Below are positions 1 through 9,987 of a stretch of DNA of 64,000 nt, piece after piece. The stretch is taken from NCBI GenBank assembly GCA_965662745.1, contig CBFIJK010000002.1, positions 62,001 to 126,000 of the forward strand. Direction: 5' to 3'. The notes under the pieces were generated by a model. That model ran no database searches and was not told where the DNA came from. It worked only from the letters and a program-made list of their open reading frames with translations. Every line of letters starts with the position of its first letter. Position 1 is the stretch's first letter. The DNA comes from Anianibacter sp965662745 (GTDB lineage: Bacteria; Pseudomonadota; Alphaproteobacteria; Rhodobacterales; Rhodobacteraceae). Both the position numbers and the translations under genes were made by a program.

Positions 1-926
1 ATACCATCCTGCACAGCCTCGCCAGTGCCGATGGGCGAGCCATTATAGTTCACGCCATAGGAAATCTCTGGCCAGCCATAGTTCGCGCCTTTCTCGATCA
101 GGTTCAGCTCATCCCCGCCTGCGGGTCCATGCTCGATGGTCCAGATATCGCCCGTCTCGGGATGCACGGCAGCGCCCTGCATGTTGCGGTGGCCATAGGA
201 CCAGACCTCTGCCGCCGCCTCGCTCCGCGCGCTTTCGTTATAGGGATTGCCCTCGGGCGTGCTGCCGTCGAGCGCGACACGCACCAGTTTGCCGTAGGTC
301 GTATCGAGATCCTGCGCGAATTGACGTTCTTCGCGGGTAAAATGCTCGCCCGTGGTAATAAAGGCATGACCCTCACCGTCGAAAACGATCCGGCTGCCGT
401 AATGCATCGGGCTGGGCGAAGACGGCGTCTGCACGAAGATATCCATCACCTCGGTAACTGCGGTCATATCTTCGCTCAGGACTCCGCGCGCGGCTGCCGT
501 CCCACTTTCGCCGCTGCCCATGGGCTTGGCGTAGGTCCAGAAGATCACGCGATCTTCGGCAAAATTCGGGCCGATCTTCACGTCGAGAAGACCGCCTTGC
601 CGTTCGTTGTACACTTCGGGAAGTCCATCGATCGGGTCCGACAGGGTGCCATCCTCGGCCACAACGCGCATGCGGCCCGGGCGTTCGGTGACAAGCCAGC
701 CGCCATCCGGCAGAGCGTCGATGCCCCAGGGATGGACAAGCGTTCCGGAAAATTCCTCGACGGCGAGCGTAACGCCCGACTCCATCGCTGGCGCACGGGT
801 CTGATTTTCGAAGGCCGGCTCGAAGCTTGCATTCTTTGGGCCCTGATCCACAGGGTCCTGCGCGAATGCGGGTCCGGCGATCAGCGCGGCGAGGGCGGCG
901 GTGAAGAAGGGTCCGTTGCGATACAT
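1..926 (-). CDS. PQQ-dependent sugar dehydrogenase (partial, C-terminus outside window)
   Basis: Soluble, probably periplasmic aldose dehydrogenase of the glucose/sorbosone dehydrogenase (Yli) family, which oxidises sugars with PQQ. The ATG at 926 begins a clear signal peptide (about 22 residues, ending AGPAFAQ). Family motifs follow in order: the LVHPWGIDALPDGGWLVTER blade start, MHYGSRIVFDGEG with the region of the catalytic His, and GGDELNLIEKGANYGWP near the window edge. About 308 codons are present and the reading frame runs off position 1, so the last blades are missing. It lies 63 bases downstream of queG on the same strand and may be cotranscribed with it. Family assignment is firm; the sugar is unknown. 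Confidence 0.9.
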   Translation of the reverse strand, partial: MYRNGPFFTAALAALIAGPAFAQDPVDQGPKNASFEPAFENQTRAPAMESGVTLAVEEFSGTLVHPWGIDALPDGGWLVTERPGRMRVVAEDGTLSDPIDGLPEVYNERQGGLLDVKIGPNFAEDRVIFWTYAKPMGSGESGTAAARGVLSEDMTAVTEVMDIFVQTPSSPSPMHYGSRIVFDGEGHAFITTGEHFTREERQFAQDLDTTYGKLVRVALDGSTPEGNPYNESARSEAAAEVWSYGHRNMQGAAVHPETGDIWTIEHGPAGGDELNLIEKGANYGWPEISYGVNYNGSPIGTGEAVQDG

Positions 927-989
927 GAGGGCGCTTTCGTTTGACTGAGTTTCAATTTGAAACGTAGCCCCACTTGCCTGCCGGTCCAT

Positions 990-2030
990 TCACGTTTCGG
1001 ACAAGCGCCCCACCGCCCATCTTGCCGCGTCCGACACCACGGGGTCCGGATCCGCTGTCAGGCGCCGAACCTCGGCCATCAGCGCGGTATCGCCCGAATT
1101 GCCGATGGCGTAGCAAACATTGCGCACGAACCGGCCTCTCCCAATGCGCTTGATCGGACTGGCGCTGAACCGTGCGCGAAAGCCGGCATCGTCCAGCCGT
1201 GCGAGTTCGGCCAAAGGTGGCGCGATGTTTTCATCCCGCGCCAAGAGGCGCGCGTCGCGGGCGACTACGGCGAACTTGTTCCACGGGCAGACGGCAAGAC
1301 AATCGTCACAGCCATATATCCGGTTGCCGAGGGCGGGGCGCAGCGCCTCGTCCACCGGTCCGTCATGTTCAATCGTCAGGTAGGAAATGCAAAGCCGCGC
1401 ATCCAGTTGGAAGGGCGCGGGAAAGGCATTCGTGGGGCAAACATCGAGGCAGGCGGTGCAACTGCCGCAATGCTCTTTCTCGGGCGCGTCCGGCTCTATC
1501 GGAATGGTGGTGAAGATCGCGCCAAGAAACACCCAGTTGCCGAAATCGCGCGACAGAAGATTGGTATGCTTGCCCTGCCAGCCCAGCCCGGCCGCCTGCG
1601 CCAAGGGCTTTTCCATCACGGGCGCGGTGTCGACAAACACCTTGATCTCGCCGTCCGGCACCTCATCCAATAGCCAGCGGCCCACACGCTTCAGCCGCTT
1701 CTTGACCACGTCGTGATAATCGCGCCCCTGCGCATAGACCGAGATCGCGGCGCGGTCCTTTTCCTTCAGCACGGCAAGCGGATCGAATTCGGGCGAATAG
1801 CTTTCGGCCAGCATCACCACCGACCGCGCCTCGGGCCAGAGCGCCGATGGATCGCCGCGCCAGCCCATGCGCTCTGCCATCCAGCCCATCTGCCCGTGCC
1901 GCCCCGCGCCAACGAAAGCGTCCAGTCGCCCAGCGGCCTCGGGGATCGCATCCGGCGTCGTGATGCGGCATGCCACGAACCCCGCCTCAAGCGCCTCTGC
2001 GACAAGTCTCTCTTTCAGGGACCCGGTCAC
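990..2030 (-). CDS. queG: Epoxyqueuosine reductase QueG
   Basis: Cobalamin- and iron-sulfur-dependent enzyme that reduces epoxyqueuosine to queuosine in tRNA, the last step of queuosine synthesis in the cytosol. The 346-residue product has the two [4Fe-4S] ligand sets of the family: CGSCTACLDVCP (Cys188, 191, 194, 198) with Cys214, and CDDCLAVCP (Cys241, 244, 248). VFVDTAPVMEKP contains Asp134, the proposed proton donor. The frame is open further upstream, but that part overlaps the neighbouring GST gene and lacks family similarity. The GTG at 2030, preceded by GAGGAG, gives the expected N-terminus MTGSLKERLVAEALEAGF. The C-terminal HEAT-like tail is present. Confidence 0.93.
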   Translation of the reverse strand: MTGSLKERLVAEALEAGFVACRITTPDAIPEAAGRLDAFVGAGRHGQMGWMAERMGWRGDPSALWPEARSVVMLAESYSPEFDPLAVLKEKDRAAISVYAQGRDYHDVVKKRLKRVGRWLLDEVPDGEIKVFVDTAPVMEKPLAQAAGLGWQGKHTNLLSRDFGNWVFLGAIFTTIPIEPDAPEKEHCGSCTACLDVCPTNAFPAPFQLDARLCISYLTIEHDGPVDEALRPALGNRIYGCDDCLAVCPWNKFAVVARDARLLARDENIAPPLAELARLDDAGFRARFSASPIKRIGRGRFVRNVCYAIGNSGDTALMAEVRRLTADPDPVVSDAARWAVGRLSET

Positions 2031-2109
2031 GAAAGGGCGCTCCTCTCCTCTTTGGTGTTTCAAATATCCCAGGGGGTCTGGGGGACAGCGTCCTCCAGCG
2101 GTCTGACCC

Positions 2110-2775
2110 TCAGAAATCCAGATCGGCGTAATGCGCGGGCGGCGGAAAGCCCGGAACGACATCGGCGAGGATCGACCGGAAAGCCGGACGCGATTTGATC
2201 TTCGCATACCAGTCCTTGACCGTCGCGCTGCGGTTCCAATCCACGTCCGAGATATAGTCGAGCGCCGACAGGTGCGCGGCAGCGGCGAAATCGGCTAGGC
2301 TGAGGCTATCGCCCGCCAGCCAGCGCCTCTTGTCGAGAAGCCAGGCCATGTAATCGAGATGATACTTGATCCGCTGTGCGCCGTATTTGACGTTCTTTGA
2401 ATCCGGATAGCCCCGCGCCATGACCTTCTTGTTCACCCGCTCATAAAGCAGTTTCGAGGTCACCTCGTGGTGGAACTTGTCGTCGAACCAGGACACCAGC
2501 CGCCGCACTTCGTAGCGCCCTTCCGGGTCCTTGGGCAGAAGCGGCGGGTCGGGGTGCAGTTCCTCGATGAATTCACAGATCGCTGCGCTTTCGGCCAGCG
2601 TCATGCCGTTCATGCGCAGAACGGGCACTTTCCCGGCCGGGTTGCGGCGCAGGAAATCGGGATCGGGATCCCAATAGCGTTCCTCGACGAGCTCGACCTC
2701 GATCCGTTTTTCCGCAAGCGACAGGCGCACCTTGCGGCAGTAGGGGGACAGGGGAACGTGGAACAGGCGGTTCAT
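2110..2775 (-). CDS. Glutathione S-transferase family protein
   Basis: Cytosolic glutathione transferase-like protein of 221 residues, the usual length. The N-terminal thioredoxin-fold domain begins RLFHVPLSPYCRKVRLSLAEK and contains the cis-proline segment NPAGKVPVL and the glutathione gamma-glutamyl site LAESAAICEFIEE. An all-helical C-terminal domain follows with LAGDSLSLADFAAAAHLSAL, the conserved N-capping region. The CRK motif near residue 13 suggests a Cys-type (beta/omega-like) active site. The gene lies 80 bases upstream of queG and 60 bases downstream of mtgA on the same strand. No substrate can be inferred. Confidence 0.88.
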   Translation of the reverse strand: MNRLFHVPLSPYCRKVRLSLAEKRIEVELVEERYWDPDPDFLRRNPAGKVPVLRMNGMTLAESAAICEFIEELHPDPPLLPKDPEGRYEVRRLVSWFDDKFHHEVTSKLLYERVNKKVMARGYPDSKNVKYGAQRIKYHLDYMAWLLDKRRWLAGDSLSLADFAAAAHLSALDYISDVDWNRSATVKDWYAKIKSRPAFRSILADVVPGFPPPAHYADLDF

Positions 2776-2834
2776 GGGGGCTCTGCGATAAGCTGGGGTG
2801 GTCCCGTTCCCTTATCGCCTAGGGCGGGGTGGCT

Positions 2835-3587
2835 TCAACTCTGGAAACAGGACGCGCGCCCATCCGCGCGGATCGTGGCCGCCCCGTCGGCAATGGAGGA
2901 TGCCCGCTGCTGGACCGCACCGCTGGGCCGACTTGCCGATCTTTCCTTCGGATTGGGCAGAACGGCAGCAAGCCGCGCAGCCTGTGTCGGCGTCAGATCG
3001 GCAGCGGCGACGCCGAAGTAATGCAGGGCGGCGGCGCGCACGCCAAAGACGCCTTCGTCGAATTCGGCAACGTTGAGATACACCTCGAGCACGCGGCGCT
3101 TGGACCAGATCAGTTCAACCACCGGGGTCATCAGCGCCTCGAGCGCCTTGCGCGGCCAGCTGCGCCCCTGCCAGAGAAACGCGTTCTTGACGACCTGCTG
3201 CGTGATCGTCGACGCGCCGCGATTTGCGCCCTCTTCAAGCGCATCGCGGATCGCGTTCATGTCGAACCCCCAGTGCAAGCAGAAATTCGCGTCTTCGGCG
3301 GCGACAGCGGACCGGGCCATGACGGGCGCGATATCCTCGATACTGGCCCAATCGCGATCCACCCCGCCAAGACGCGCGGCCTCGGCGCGGATATAGGGCG
3401 TCGTGGGCGGATTGATGACGGTGTAGGCGGAAATCCAGATCAGCAGGATCGCCGCAAAGACCACTGCGCCGCGCAAGAGCCAGCGCAAAGCCCACAGAAC
3501 AGCACGCCGCAGAGGGCGGCGTTTCGCGGTGCTCTTGCGCTTTCGGGATGTCTTTCGCTGGGCCACGGCGTTTTCATAGGCCAGCAC
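2835..3587 (-). CDS. mtgA: Monofunctional biosynthetic peptidoglycan transglycosylase
   Basis: Inner-membrane GT51 glycosyltransferase that polymerises lipid II into glycan strands. A basic N-terminus is followed by one transmembrane helix (WLLRGAVVFAAILLIWISAY) and the GT51 domain: AVAAEDANFCLHWGFD carries the catalytic Glu, and GASTITQQVVKNAFL and RVLEVYLNVAEF are the other signature blocks. No transpeptidase domain follows, which fits MtgA. The start is uncertain: the frame opens with TTG at 3602 without a ribosome site, GTG at 3587 has AAGG five bases upstream, and GTG at 3566 is also possible. The gene follows gltB after a short spacer containing a hairpin. Confidence 0.9.
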   Translation of the reverse strand: MLAYENAVAQRKTSRKRKSTAKRRPLRRAVLWALRWLLRGAVVFAAILLIWISAYTVINPPTTPYIRAEAARLGGVDRDWASIEDIAPVMARSAVAAEDANFCLHWGFDMNAIRDALEEGANRGASTITQQVVKNAFLWQGRSWPRKALEALMTPVVELIWSKRRVLEVYLNVAEFDEGVFGVRAAALHYFGVAAADLTPTQAARLAAVLPNPKERSASRPSGAVQQRASSIADGAATIRADGRASCFQS

Positions 3588-3613
3588 GCCTGCCTTGTCC
3601 AAGGCAGAGAGCC

Positions 3614-3640
3614 GGGCGCGCCGTATGATCTGGCGCGCCC
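3614..3640. other. GC-rich hairpin between gltB and mtgA
   Basis: GGGCGCGCC (3614-3622) and GGCGCGCCC (3632-3640) form a perfect 9-bp stem with a 9-base loop. It lies just after the gltB stop and before mtgA. No T-run follows on the minus strand, so it is not a classical intrinsic terminator; it may act as an mRNA-stabilising or Rho-related structure. Confidence 0.5.
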
Positions 3641-3650
3641 GAGCTTTGCT

Positions 3651-6600
3651 TTATTCAGCCGGGATCGCCTCGACCGGAAGCTCGACCCGGACAGCCAGTT
3701 TGTCGAGCATCTCTTTCGGCACGATCTGCAGGAAGTTCGCCTTCTCGGTCTCCCAGTGCTGCAGAATGTCGAGCGCTTTGACGGATTTCGTCTCATCCGC
3801 ATGGCGCTGGATCAGGGCCTTCAGCTCGTCCTCGTAGTGGCCGTCATTGACAGGGCAGGTTACAAGCGTCTCGTGGTTCATCACCGAGCGCGCTGCATCT
3901 TCGGGGTCATAGAGATACGCCATGCCACCGGTCATGCCCGCGCCGAAGTTCGCGCCGATGGACCCGAGGATCACGGTCACGCCGCCGGTCATGTATTCAC
4001 ACCCGTTCGACCCGCAGCCTTCGACCACGACCTTCGCGCCCGAGTTCCGCACACAGAACCGTTCGCCCGCGCGGCCTGCGGCAAAGAGATAGCCGTCGGT
4101 TGCGCCGTAAAGGACGGTGTTGCCGATGATCGTGTTCTCGGATGCCTTCAGCGGCGATGCCATTTGCGGACGCACCACGATTGTGCCGCCCGACAAGCCC
4201 TTGCCGACGTAGTCGTTGGCATCCCCAGCAACTTCCAGCTTCAGACCGGGTGCCGCAAAGGCGCCAAGGGACTGACCGGCAGAGCCCGACAGCTTGACCG
4301 TCAGGTGATCGGGCTGCAGCGCGTTCCGCATACCGAACTTCTTTACGATATGGCTGGAGACACGCGTTCCAATGGTTCGGTCGGTGTTCCGCACTGAATA
4401 GGACAGCTGCATCTTCTCGCCGTCCTCAAGGAAGCGCGCGGCGTCCTTGACGATCTGCGCGTCGACGGTGTCGAGCACTTCGTTCCGGGGTTTGTTGCGG
4501 TCGTAGACGATGGATCCGGCGCCATCGACGGTGATGAGCAGCGGATTGAGGTCAAGATCGTCCAGATGCGCCGACCCGCGACTGACCTGCGCCAGAAGAT
4601 CGGCGCGCCCGATCACCTCATCCATGGACCGCGCGCCGATAGAGGCGAGCACCTCGCGTACCTCCTGCGCGTAGAAGGTGATCAGGTTCACGACCTTGTC
4701 GGCATTGCCGGTGAACTTTTCACGCAGGCGTTCGTCCTGCGTGCACACGCCCACCGGACAGGTGTTCGACTGGCACTGACGCACCATGATACAGCCCATC
4801 GCAATCAGCGCGGCGGTGCCGATGCCGTATTCCTCGGCCCCCATCATCGCGGCCATGACGATATCGCGGCCCGTGCGCAAACCGCCATCGGTGCGCAGCG
4901 TGACGCGGTCCCGAAGGTTGTTCATTGCCAGAACCTGATGCGCCTCGGTCAGGCCCATTTCCCACGGCAGACCCGCGTATTTGATCGAGGTCGCGGGGGA
5001 TGCGCCCGTGCCGCCATTGTGGCCCGAGATCAGGATCACGTCGGCCTTGGCCTTGGCGACACCCGCGGCGATGGTGCCAACGCCCGAAGATGCCACCAGC
5101 TTGACCGTGACCTTGGCGCGCGGGTTGATCTGCTTGAGGTCGTAGATCAGCTGCGCGAGGTCCTCGATCGAGTAGATGTCGTGGTGTGGCGGGGGCGAGA
5201 TCAGCGTCACGCCCTTGGTCGAATGCCGCAGCCGCGCGATCAGGTCGGTGACCTTCATGCCGGGCAGCTGGCCGCCCTCGCCGGGCTTGGCGCCCTGTGC
5301 GACCTTGATTTCAAGCTCTTCGCAATGGTTCAGGTATTCCGCCGTGACGCCAAAGCGGCCCGATGCCACCTGCTTGATCTTGGCCGACGGGTTGTCGCCG
5401 TTGGGCTCGGGCACGAAATGCGCGGGATCCTCGCCGCCCTCTCCGCTATCCGATTTCGCGCCGATGCGGTTCATGGCGACGTTCAGCGTCTTGTGCGCCT
5501 CGGGCGACAGCGCGCCCAGCGACATGCCGGGGGTCACGAACCGCTTGCGGATCGTGGTGATGCTTTCCACCTCTTCCAGCGGAATCGGCGCGCCGAGCGG
5601 CTTGAAGTCCAGCAAATCGCGAAGATGGATCGGCGGCGCCGCGCGCAGCTTGGCCGAATACTGCTTCCACATCTCGAAGGACGCGCGGTCACAAGCCGCC
5701 TGCAAAAGGTGCATGGTCTGCGCTTCCCAGGCGTGCGTTTCGCCAGAGCGGCGCGCCTTGTAGAAACCGCCGATGGGCAGAACATCGCTACCACCAAGGA
5801 AACCTTGGCGATGCGCGGCGACGATCTTTTTCTGGATGCCCAGAACGCCGATGCCGGAAATGCGGCTGTGCATGCCGGGGAAGTATTCGGCGCACATCGC
5901 CCGGCTCAGGCCGACAGCCTCGAAGTTGAGACCACCGCGATAGGACGACACGACAGAGATGCCCATCTTCGACATGATCTTGAGGATACCCAGATCGATG
6001 GCCGTGCGGTAACGCGCGACTGCCTCGGTCAGCGTGCCGTCGATCAGGCCGCGGTCGATCCGGTCGGCGATGCTGTCCTCGGCAAGATAGGGGTTCACCG
6101 TGGTCGCGCCGCAGCCGATGAGCACGGCAAAGTAATGGGGGTCGATACATTCGGCAGAGCGCACGTTCAGCGAACAGAAGGTGCGAAGGCCCTTCTTCGT
6201 CAGCCAGGAATGCACCGCGCTGGTCGCGAGGATGATCGGCATGGCGACCTTTTCGGGCCCCTGGTGATGATCGGTCAGCACGATATGCCCGGCGCCGGAA
6301 CGCACGGCATCTTCGGCTTCGGCGCGGATGCGGGACAGACCGTCGCGCAACGCCTGATCGCCGCCATCCACAGGGAAGGTGCAGTCAATCTCGACCATCT
6401 CGGCGTTGAAATGGTTTTGCAGTTCGGCGAACTGCGCGTTGCCGACAAAGGGGCTTTCCAGCACAAGAATCTCGGTCTGGGCGCTGCTTTCATCAAGCAC
6501 GTTCTTGAGGTTGCCAAACCGCGTCTTCAGCGACATCACGCGGTGTTCGCGCAGGCTGTCGATGGGCGGGTTGGTCACCTGGCTGAAGTTCTGGCGGAAG

Positions 6601-8189
6601 AAATGCGACAGCGGCCGGTACTTTTCCGAAAGCACGGCGGGCGGCGTGTCGTCGCCCATGGACGCGATCGCCTCTTTGCCGTCCTCGGCCATAGGCGCGA
6701 GGATATGTTCCAGCTCTTCAACCGAATACCCGGCGGCGGACTGGCGCTGACGCAGTTCCGCGCCCGAGAAGAGGGCGGTCTCGGTCACTGATTCAAGCGG
6801 CTGGTCCAGCTCGTTGATCTTGCCGACCCATTCGCCGAAGGGCTGGCTGGCGGCCAGCTTGTCCTTGATCTCGGTGTCGTGGAACAACTTGCCTTGGCCC
6901 ATGTCGATCGCCAGCATCTGGCCCGGGCCAAGCGCGCCCTTCTCGATGACGGTTGCCTCGTCCACGGGAACCATGCCCGCCTCGGAGCCTGCGATCACAA
7001 GCCCGTCTCCGGTCACGACATAGCGCATCGGGCGCAGGCCGTTGCGGTCAAGCCCGGCGCAGACCCAGCGGCCATCGGTCATGGCAAGCGCGGCGGGGCC
7101 GTCCCACGGTTCCATCACGGCGTTGCAATAGGCATACATGTCGCGCCACGCCTCGGGCAGCTCGACCCGCTGCTTGGACCACGACTCTGGCACCAGCATG
7201 GTCTTGGCCATCGGCGCGTTGCGGCCCGCGCGCACGAGAACCTCGAACACGGAATCGAGCGCGGCAGAGTCCGATGACCCCGCGGGGACAATCGGCTTGA
7301 TGTCGTCGGCCATGTCGCCGAACGCGCCGGAGGCCATGCGGATCTCATGGCTTTTCATCCAGTTGACGTTGCCCTTCAGCGTGTTGATCTCGCCGTTATG
7401 GGCCAGCATGCGGAATGGCTGCGCCAGCCACCACTGCGGGAAGGTGTTCGTCGAATAGCGCTGGTGGTAGATCGCAAAGGCGCTTTCGAACCGCTCATCC
7501 TGCAGGTCTGGATAGAATTCGGCCACGTCCTGGGCCAGCATCATGCCCTTGTAGATGATCGAACGGCAGGACAGCGACGCCAGATACAGCGTCGGAACCT
7601 GCGCGGCGGCGGCGGCTTTTTCGATGCGGCGGCGAATGACGTAAAGCTCGCGCTCGAAGGTCTCCTCGTCTACGCCCTTGGAGTTCGAGATCAGGATCTG
7701 CTCGATCTCGGGGCGGGTCGCGTTGGCCTTTTCGCCAAGCACTTCGACGTTTACCGGCACATGGCGCCAGCCGTAAATGTAATAGCCCATGCGCAGGACT
7801 TCGGATTCCACGATGGTCCGGCAGGTTTCCTGCGCGCCGAAATCCGTGCGCGGGAGGAACACCTGACCAACCGCAATCATCTCATTCGCGCGCGGTTCGT
7901 GCCCGGTGCGGGCGACCTGCTCAAAGAAGAAGGGAACGGGGATTTGCACATGGATGCCCGCGCCGTCGCCGGTCTTGCCATCGGCATCGACCGCGCCGCG
8001 GTGCCAGACCGCTTTCAATGCGGCGATCCCGTTTTCCACCACCCGGCGCGACGGCGTGCCGTCGATGGCGACCACAAGGCCCACACCGCAGGACGCGTGT
8101 TCGTCCTCGGGGGAATAGAGGCCATTCTCGGCCATGAAAGCGCGCTTGGCCTCTTCCTGGGCGACCCAGGCTGCGTCGAACTTGGTCAT
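3651..8189 (-). CDS. gltB: Glutamate synthase (NADPH) large subunit
   Basis: Large subunit of GOGAT, which makes two glutamates from glutamine and 2-oxoglutarate. The product has 1512 residues, the normal length. After a 33-residue propeptide the mature N-terminal nucleophile is Cys34 (CGVGLVVAIDG) of the class II amidotransferase domain. A central domain and the FMN-binding synthase barrel follow, with the 3Fe-4S ligands in CIMVRQCQSNTCPVGVC. The C-terminal beta-helix has the repeated G-x-x-G pattern. The ATG at 8189 is preceded by AGGAAGGA at good spacing; the upstream in-frame ATG at 8252 has no such support. It lies 81 bases downstream of gltD and is probably cotranscribed with it. Confidence 0.97.
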   Translation of the reverse strand: MTKFDAAWVAQEEAKRAFMAENGLYSPEDEHASCGVGLVVAIDGTPSRRVVENGIAALKAVWHRGAVDADGKTGDGAGIHVQIPVPFFFEQVARTGHEPRANEMIAVGQVFLPRTDFGAQETCRTIVESEVLRMGYYIYGWRHVPVNVEVLGEKANATRPEIEQILISNSKGVDEETFERELYVIRRRIEKAAAAAQVPTLYLASLSCRSIIYKGMMLAQDVAEFYPDLQDERFESAFAIYHQRYSTNTFPQWWLAQPFRMLAHNGEINTLKGNVNWMKSHEIRMASGAFGDMADDIKPIVPAGSSDSAALDSVFEVLVRAGRNAPMAKTMLVPESWSKQRVELPEAWRDMYAYCNAVMEPWDGPAALAMTDGRWVCAGLDRNGLRPMRYVVTGDGLVIAGSEAGMVPVDEATVIEKGALGPGQMLAIDMGQGKLFHDTEIKDKLAASQPFGEWVGKINELDQPLESVTETALFSGAELRQRQSAAGYSVEELEHILAPMAEDGKEAIASMGDDTPPAVLSEKYRPLSHFFRQNFSQVTNPPIDSLREHRVMSLKTRFGNLKNVLDESSAQTEILVLESPFVGNAQFAELQNHFNAEMVEIDCTFPVDGGDQALRDGLSRIRAEAEDAVRSGAGHIVLTDHHQGPEKVAMPIILATSAVHSWLTKKGLRTFCSLNVRSAECIDPHYFAVLIGCGATTVNPYLAEDSIADRIDRGLIDGTLTEAVARYRTAIDLGILKIMSKMGISVVSSYRGGLNFEAVGLSRAMCAEYFPGMHSRISGIGVLGIQKKIVAAHRQGFLGGSDVLPIGGFYKARRSGETHAWEAQTMHLLQAACDRASFEMWKQYSAKLRAAPPIHLRDLLDFKPLGAPIPLEEVESITTIRKRFVTPGMSLGALSPEAHKTLNVAMNRIGAKSDSGEGGEDPAHFVPEPNGDNPSAKIKQVASGRFGVTAEYLNHCEELEIKVAQGAKPGEGGQLPGMKVTDLIARLRHSTKGVTLISPPPHHDIYSIEDLAQLIYDLKQINPRAKVTVKLVASSGVGTIAAGVAKAKADVILISGHNGGTGASPATSIKYAGLPWEMGLTEAHQVLAMNNLRDRVTLRTDGGLRTGRDIVMAAMMGAEEYGIGTAALIAMGCIMVRQCQSNTCPVGVCTQDERLREKFTGNADKVVNLITFYAQEVREVLASIGARSMDEVIGRADLLAQVSRGSAHLDDLDLNPLLITVDGAGSIVYDRNKPRNEVLDTVDAQIVKDAARFLEDGEKMQLSYSVRNTDRTIGTRVSSHIVKKFGMRNALQPDHLTVKLSGSAGQSLGAFAAPGLKLEVAGDANDYVGKGLSGGTIVVRPQMASPLKASENTIIGNTVLYGATDGYLFAAGRAGERFCVRNSGAKVVVEGCGSNGCEYMTGGVTVILGSIGANFGAGMTGGMAYLYDPEDAARSVMNHETLVTCPVNDGHYEDELKALIQRHADETKSVKALDILQHWETEKANFLQIVPKEMLDKLAVRVELPVEAIPAE

Positions 8190-8270
8190 GGTCTTCGTCC
8201 TTCCTGAAGGGGCGGGGCGCTTGGCCATCTCACCCAGTGGAAATCGTTGCATTGCGTGGGGCGGGCCGGG

Positions 8271-9761
8271 TTATTCGGCCGCGACCGCCTTGGATGTGGA
8301 AAGCTGCTGCAGGATTGCATCCGCCGCCTCGCGTCCGTCTCGGATCGCCCAGACAACAAGGGATGCGCCGCGCACGATATCGCCAACGGCGTAGACGCCG
8401 TCCAGATTGGTCTGATGCGTACGGAAGTCGGTCTTGATCGTGCCCCAGCGGGTCACCTCAAGATCGTCCACGCCCCAGAGCGTCGGGATTTCCTCGGGCT
8501 CGAAGCCAAGCGCCTTGATCACCAGATCAGCGTCCTCGGTGTAGTCCGCGCCTTCGATAACCTCAGGGGCCTGACGGCCGGTGGCATCGGGCGCGCCAAG
8601 GCGCATCTTTTGCACCATAACGCCCGCAACAGACCCTTCGCCGGTGCCCTCGATCGCAACGCCCTTGACCGCGCCGGTATGAGAGCCGCCGGCGGTGAAG
8701 CCCCGGGGCGCGGACAGCCAGACGAATTCAACGCCTTCTTCTTCCGCATTCGCGACCTCGCGTTGCGAGCCGGGCATGTTCGCGCGGTCGCGGCGATAAA
8801 GGCATTTGACGCTGGTCGCACCCTGACGGATCGCGGTGCGTACACAGTCCATCGCGGTATCGCCCCCGCCGATCACGACGACGCGCTTGCCGTTTGCGTT
8901 CAGCTCTCCGCTGGTGAATTCGGGAACGTCATCACCAAAATTCGCCGCGCGGTTGGATGCGGTCAGATAGTCGAGCGCGCGCACGATGCCGTTCGATCCG
9001 GCCCCCGGGCCGCCTAGGTCGCGCGACTTGTAGACGCCAGTCGCGATGACGATGGCGTCATGCTTGGCGCGGATATCCTCGAACGAGATGTCGTCGCCGA
9101 CATTGCAGTTCAGCTCGAACGTGACGCCGCCCTGTTCCAGCTGGTCGATCCGCTTCATCACGACGTCTTTTTCCAGCTTGAAGCCGGGAATCCCGTAGGT
9201 CAGCAGCCCCCCCGCGCGGTCATAGCGGTCATAGACGGTCACTTGGATGCCTTGGCGGCGCAGCACGTCAGCCGCAGCAAGCCCGCCAGGACCCGCGCCA
9301 ATGATCGCGACGCTTTCTTCACGCTCTTGCACGGGAACGATGGGCTTGACCCAGCCTTTTTCCCAAGCGGTATCGGTGATGTATTTCTCGACGGCGCCAA
9401 TGGTGACGGTGCCATGGCCGGACTTTTCGATCACGCAATTGCCTTCGCACAGGCGATCCTGCGGACAGATGCGGCCACATATCTCGGGGAAGGTGTTGGT
9501 CTCTTGGCTGACGCGATACGCCTCTTCAAGGCGGCCGGTTGCCGTCAGGTTCAGCCAGTCGGGGATATTGTTGTGCAGTGGGCAATGGGTCTGGCAATAA
9601 GGAACGCCGCATTGACTGCACCGGCCAGCTTGTTCCTCGGCCTTCTGAGCCGCGAATTCACGGTAGATCTCGTCAAAGTCCTGCGCACGGTCATCCGCCT
9701 GCCGCTTTTCGGGCATGTCGCGGGAAACGGTCACGAATTGCAGCATTTTCTGCTTTGCCAT
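8271..9761 (-). CDS. gltD: Glutamate synthase small subunit
   Basis: FAD/NADPH-dependent small subunit that feeds electrons to GltB for glutamate synthesis. The 496-residue product has two cysteine clusters for [4Fe-4S] centres: Cys48, 51, 56, 60 (CSQCGVPYCQTHC) and Cys95, 99, 105, 109 (CGRICPQDRLCEGNC). The FAD-binding VAIIGAGPGGLAAADVLRR and the NADPH-binding VVVIGGGDTAMDCVRTAIR follow. It is the first gene of the gltD-gltB pair. The 226-base gap up to uppP must hold its promoter; I could not identify convincing -35/-10 boxes there. Confidence 0.96.
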   Translation of the reverse strand: MAKQKMLQFVTVSRDMPEKRQADDRAQDFDEIYREFAAQKAEEQAGRCSQCGVPYCQTHCPLHNNIPDWLNLTATGRLEEAYRVSQETNTFPEICGRICPQDRLCEGNCVIEKSGHGTVTIGAVEKYITDTAWEKGWVKPIVPVQEREESVAIIGAGPGGLAAADVLRRQGIQVTVYDRYDRAGGLLTYGIPGFKLEKDVVMKRIDQLEQGGVTFELNCNVGDDISFEDIRAKHDAIVIATGVYKSRDLGGPGAGSNGIVRALDYLTASNRAANFGDDVPEFTSGELNANGKRVVVIGGGDTAMDCVRTAIRQGATSVKCLYRRDRANMPGSQREVANAEEEGVEFVWLSAPRGFTAGGSHTGAVKGVAIEGTGEGSVAGVMVQKMRLGAPDATGRQAPEVIEGADYTEDADLVIKALGFEPEEIPTLWGVDDLEVTRWGTIKTDFRTHQTNLDGVYAVGDIVRGASLVVWAIRDGREAADAILQQLSTSKAVAAE

Positions 9762-9987
9762 GGGTCTGATCGCCTAAGCTTGAGTGATCGATTGCCGGAC
9801 GCATATCCGAGGCCGTGAGGAAAGAAAAGGCATAAGTGCTGACCTATTATTGTCCTGAGCGCGGGTTTCAGGACGCTCGTCCCGAAAAATCGACATCTAA
9901 AAGGTCCGTTGCGGCCCTAAATGATCGATTCCATCCAGATGCCAAGCAAATAATGTCACGCGCAGTGATTCTCTCAAAGGCCTCTCC

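Noticed and set aside
4566..6791. A 741-codon open frame on the plus strand opposite gltB, and similar long antisense frames in gltD, the porin and the dehydrogenase genes.
   Set aside because: They lie entirely within well-supported genes on the other strand, have no recognisable domains or ribosome sites, and are the expected by-product of GC-rich codon use.
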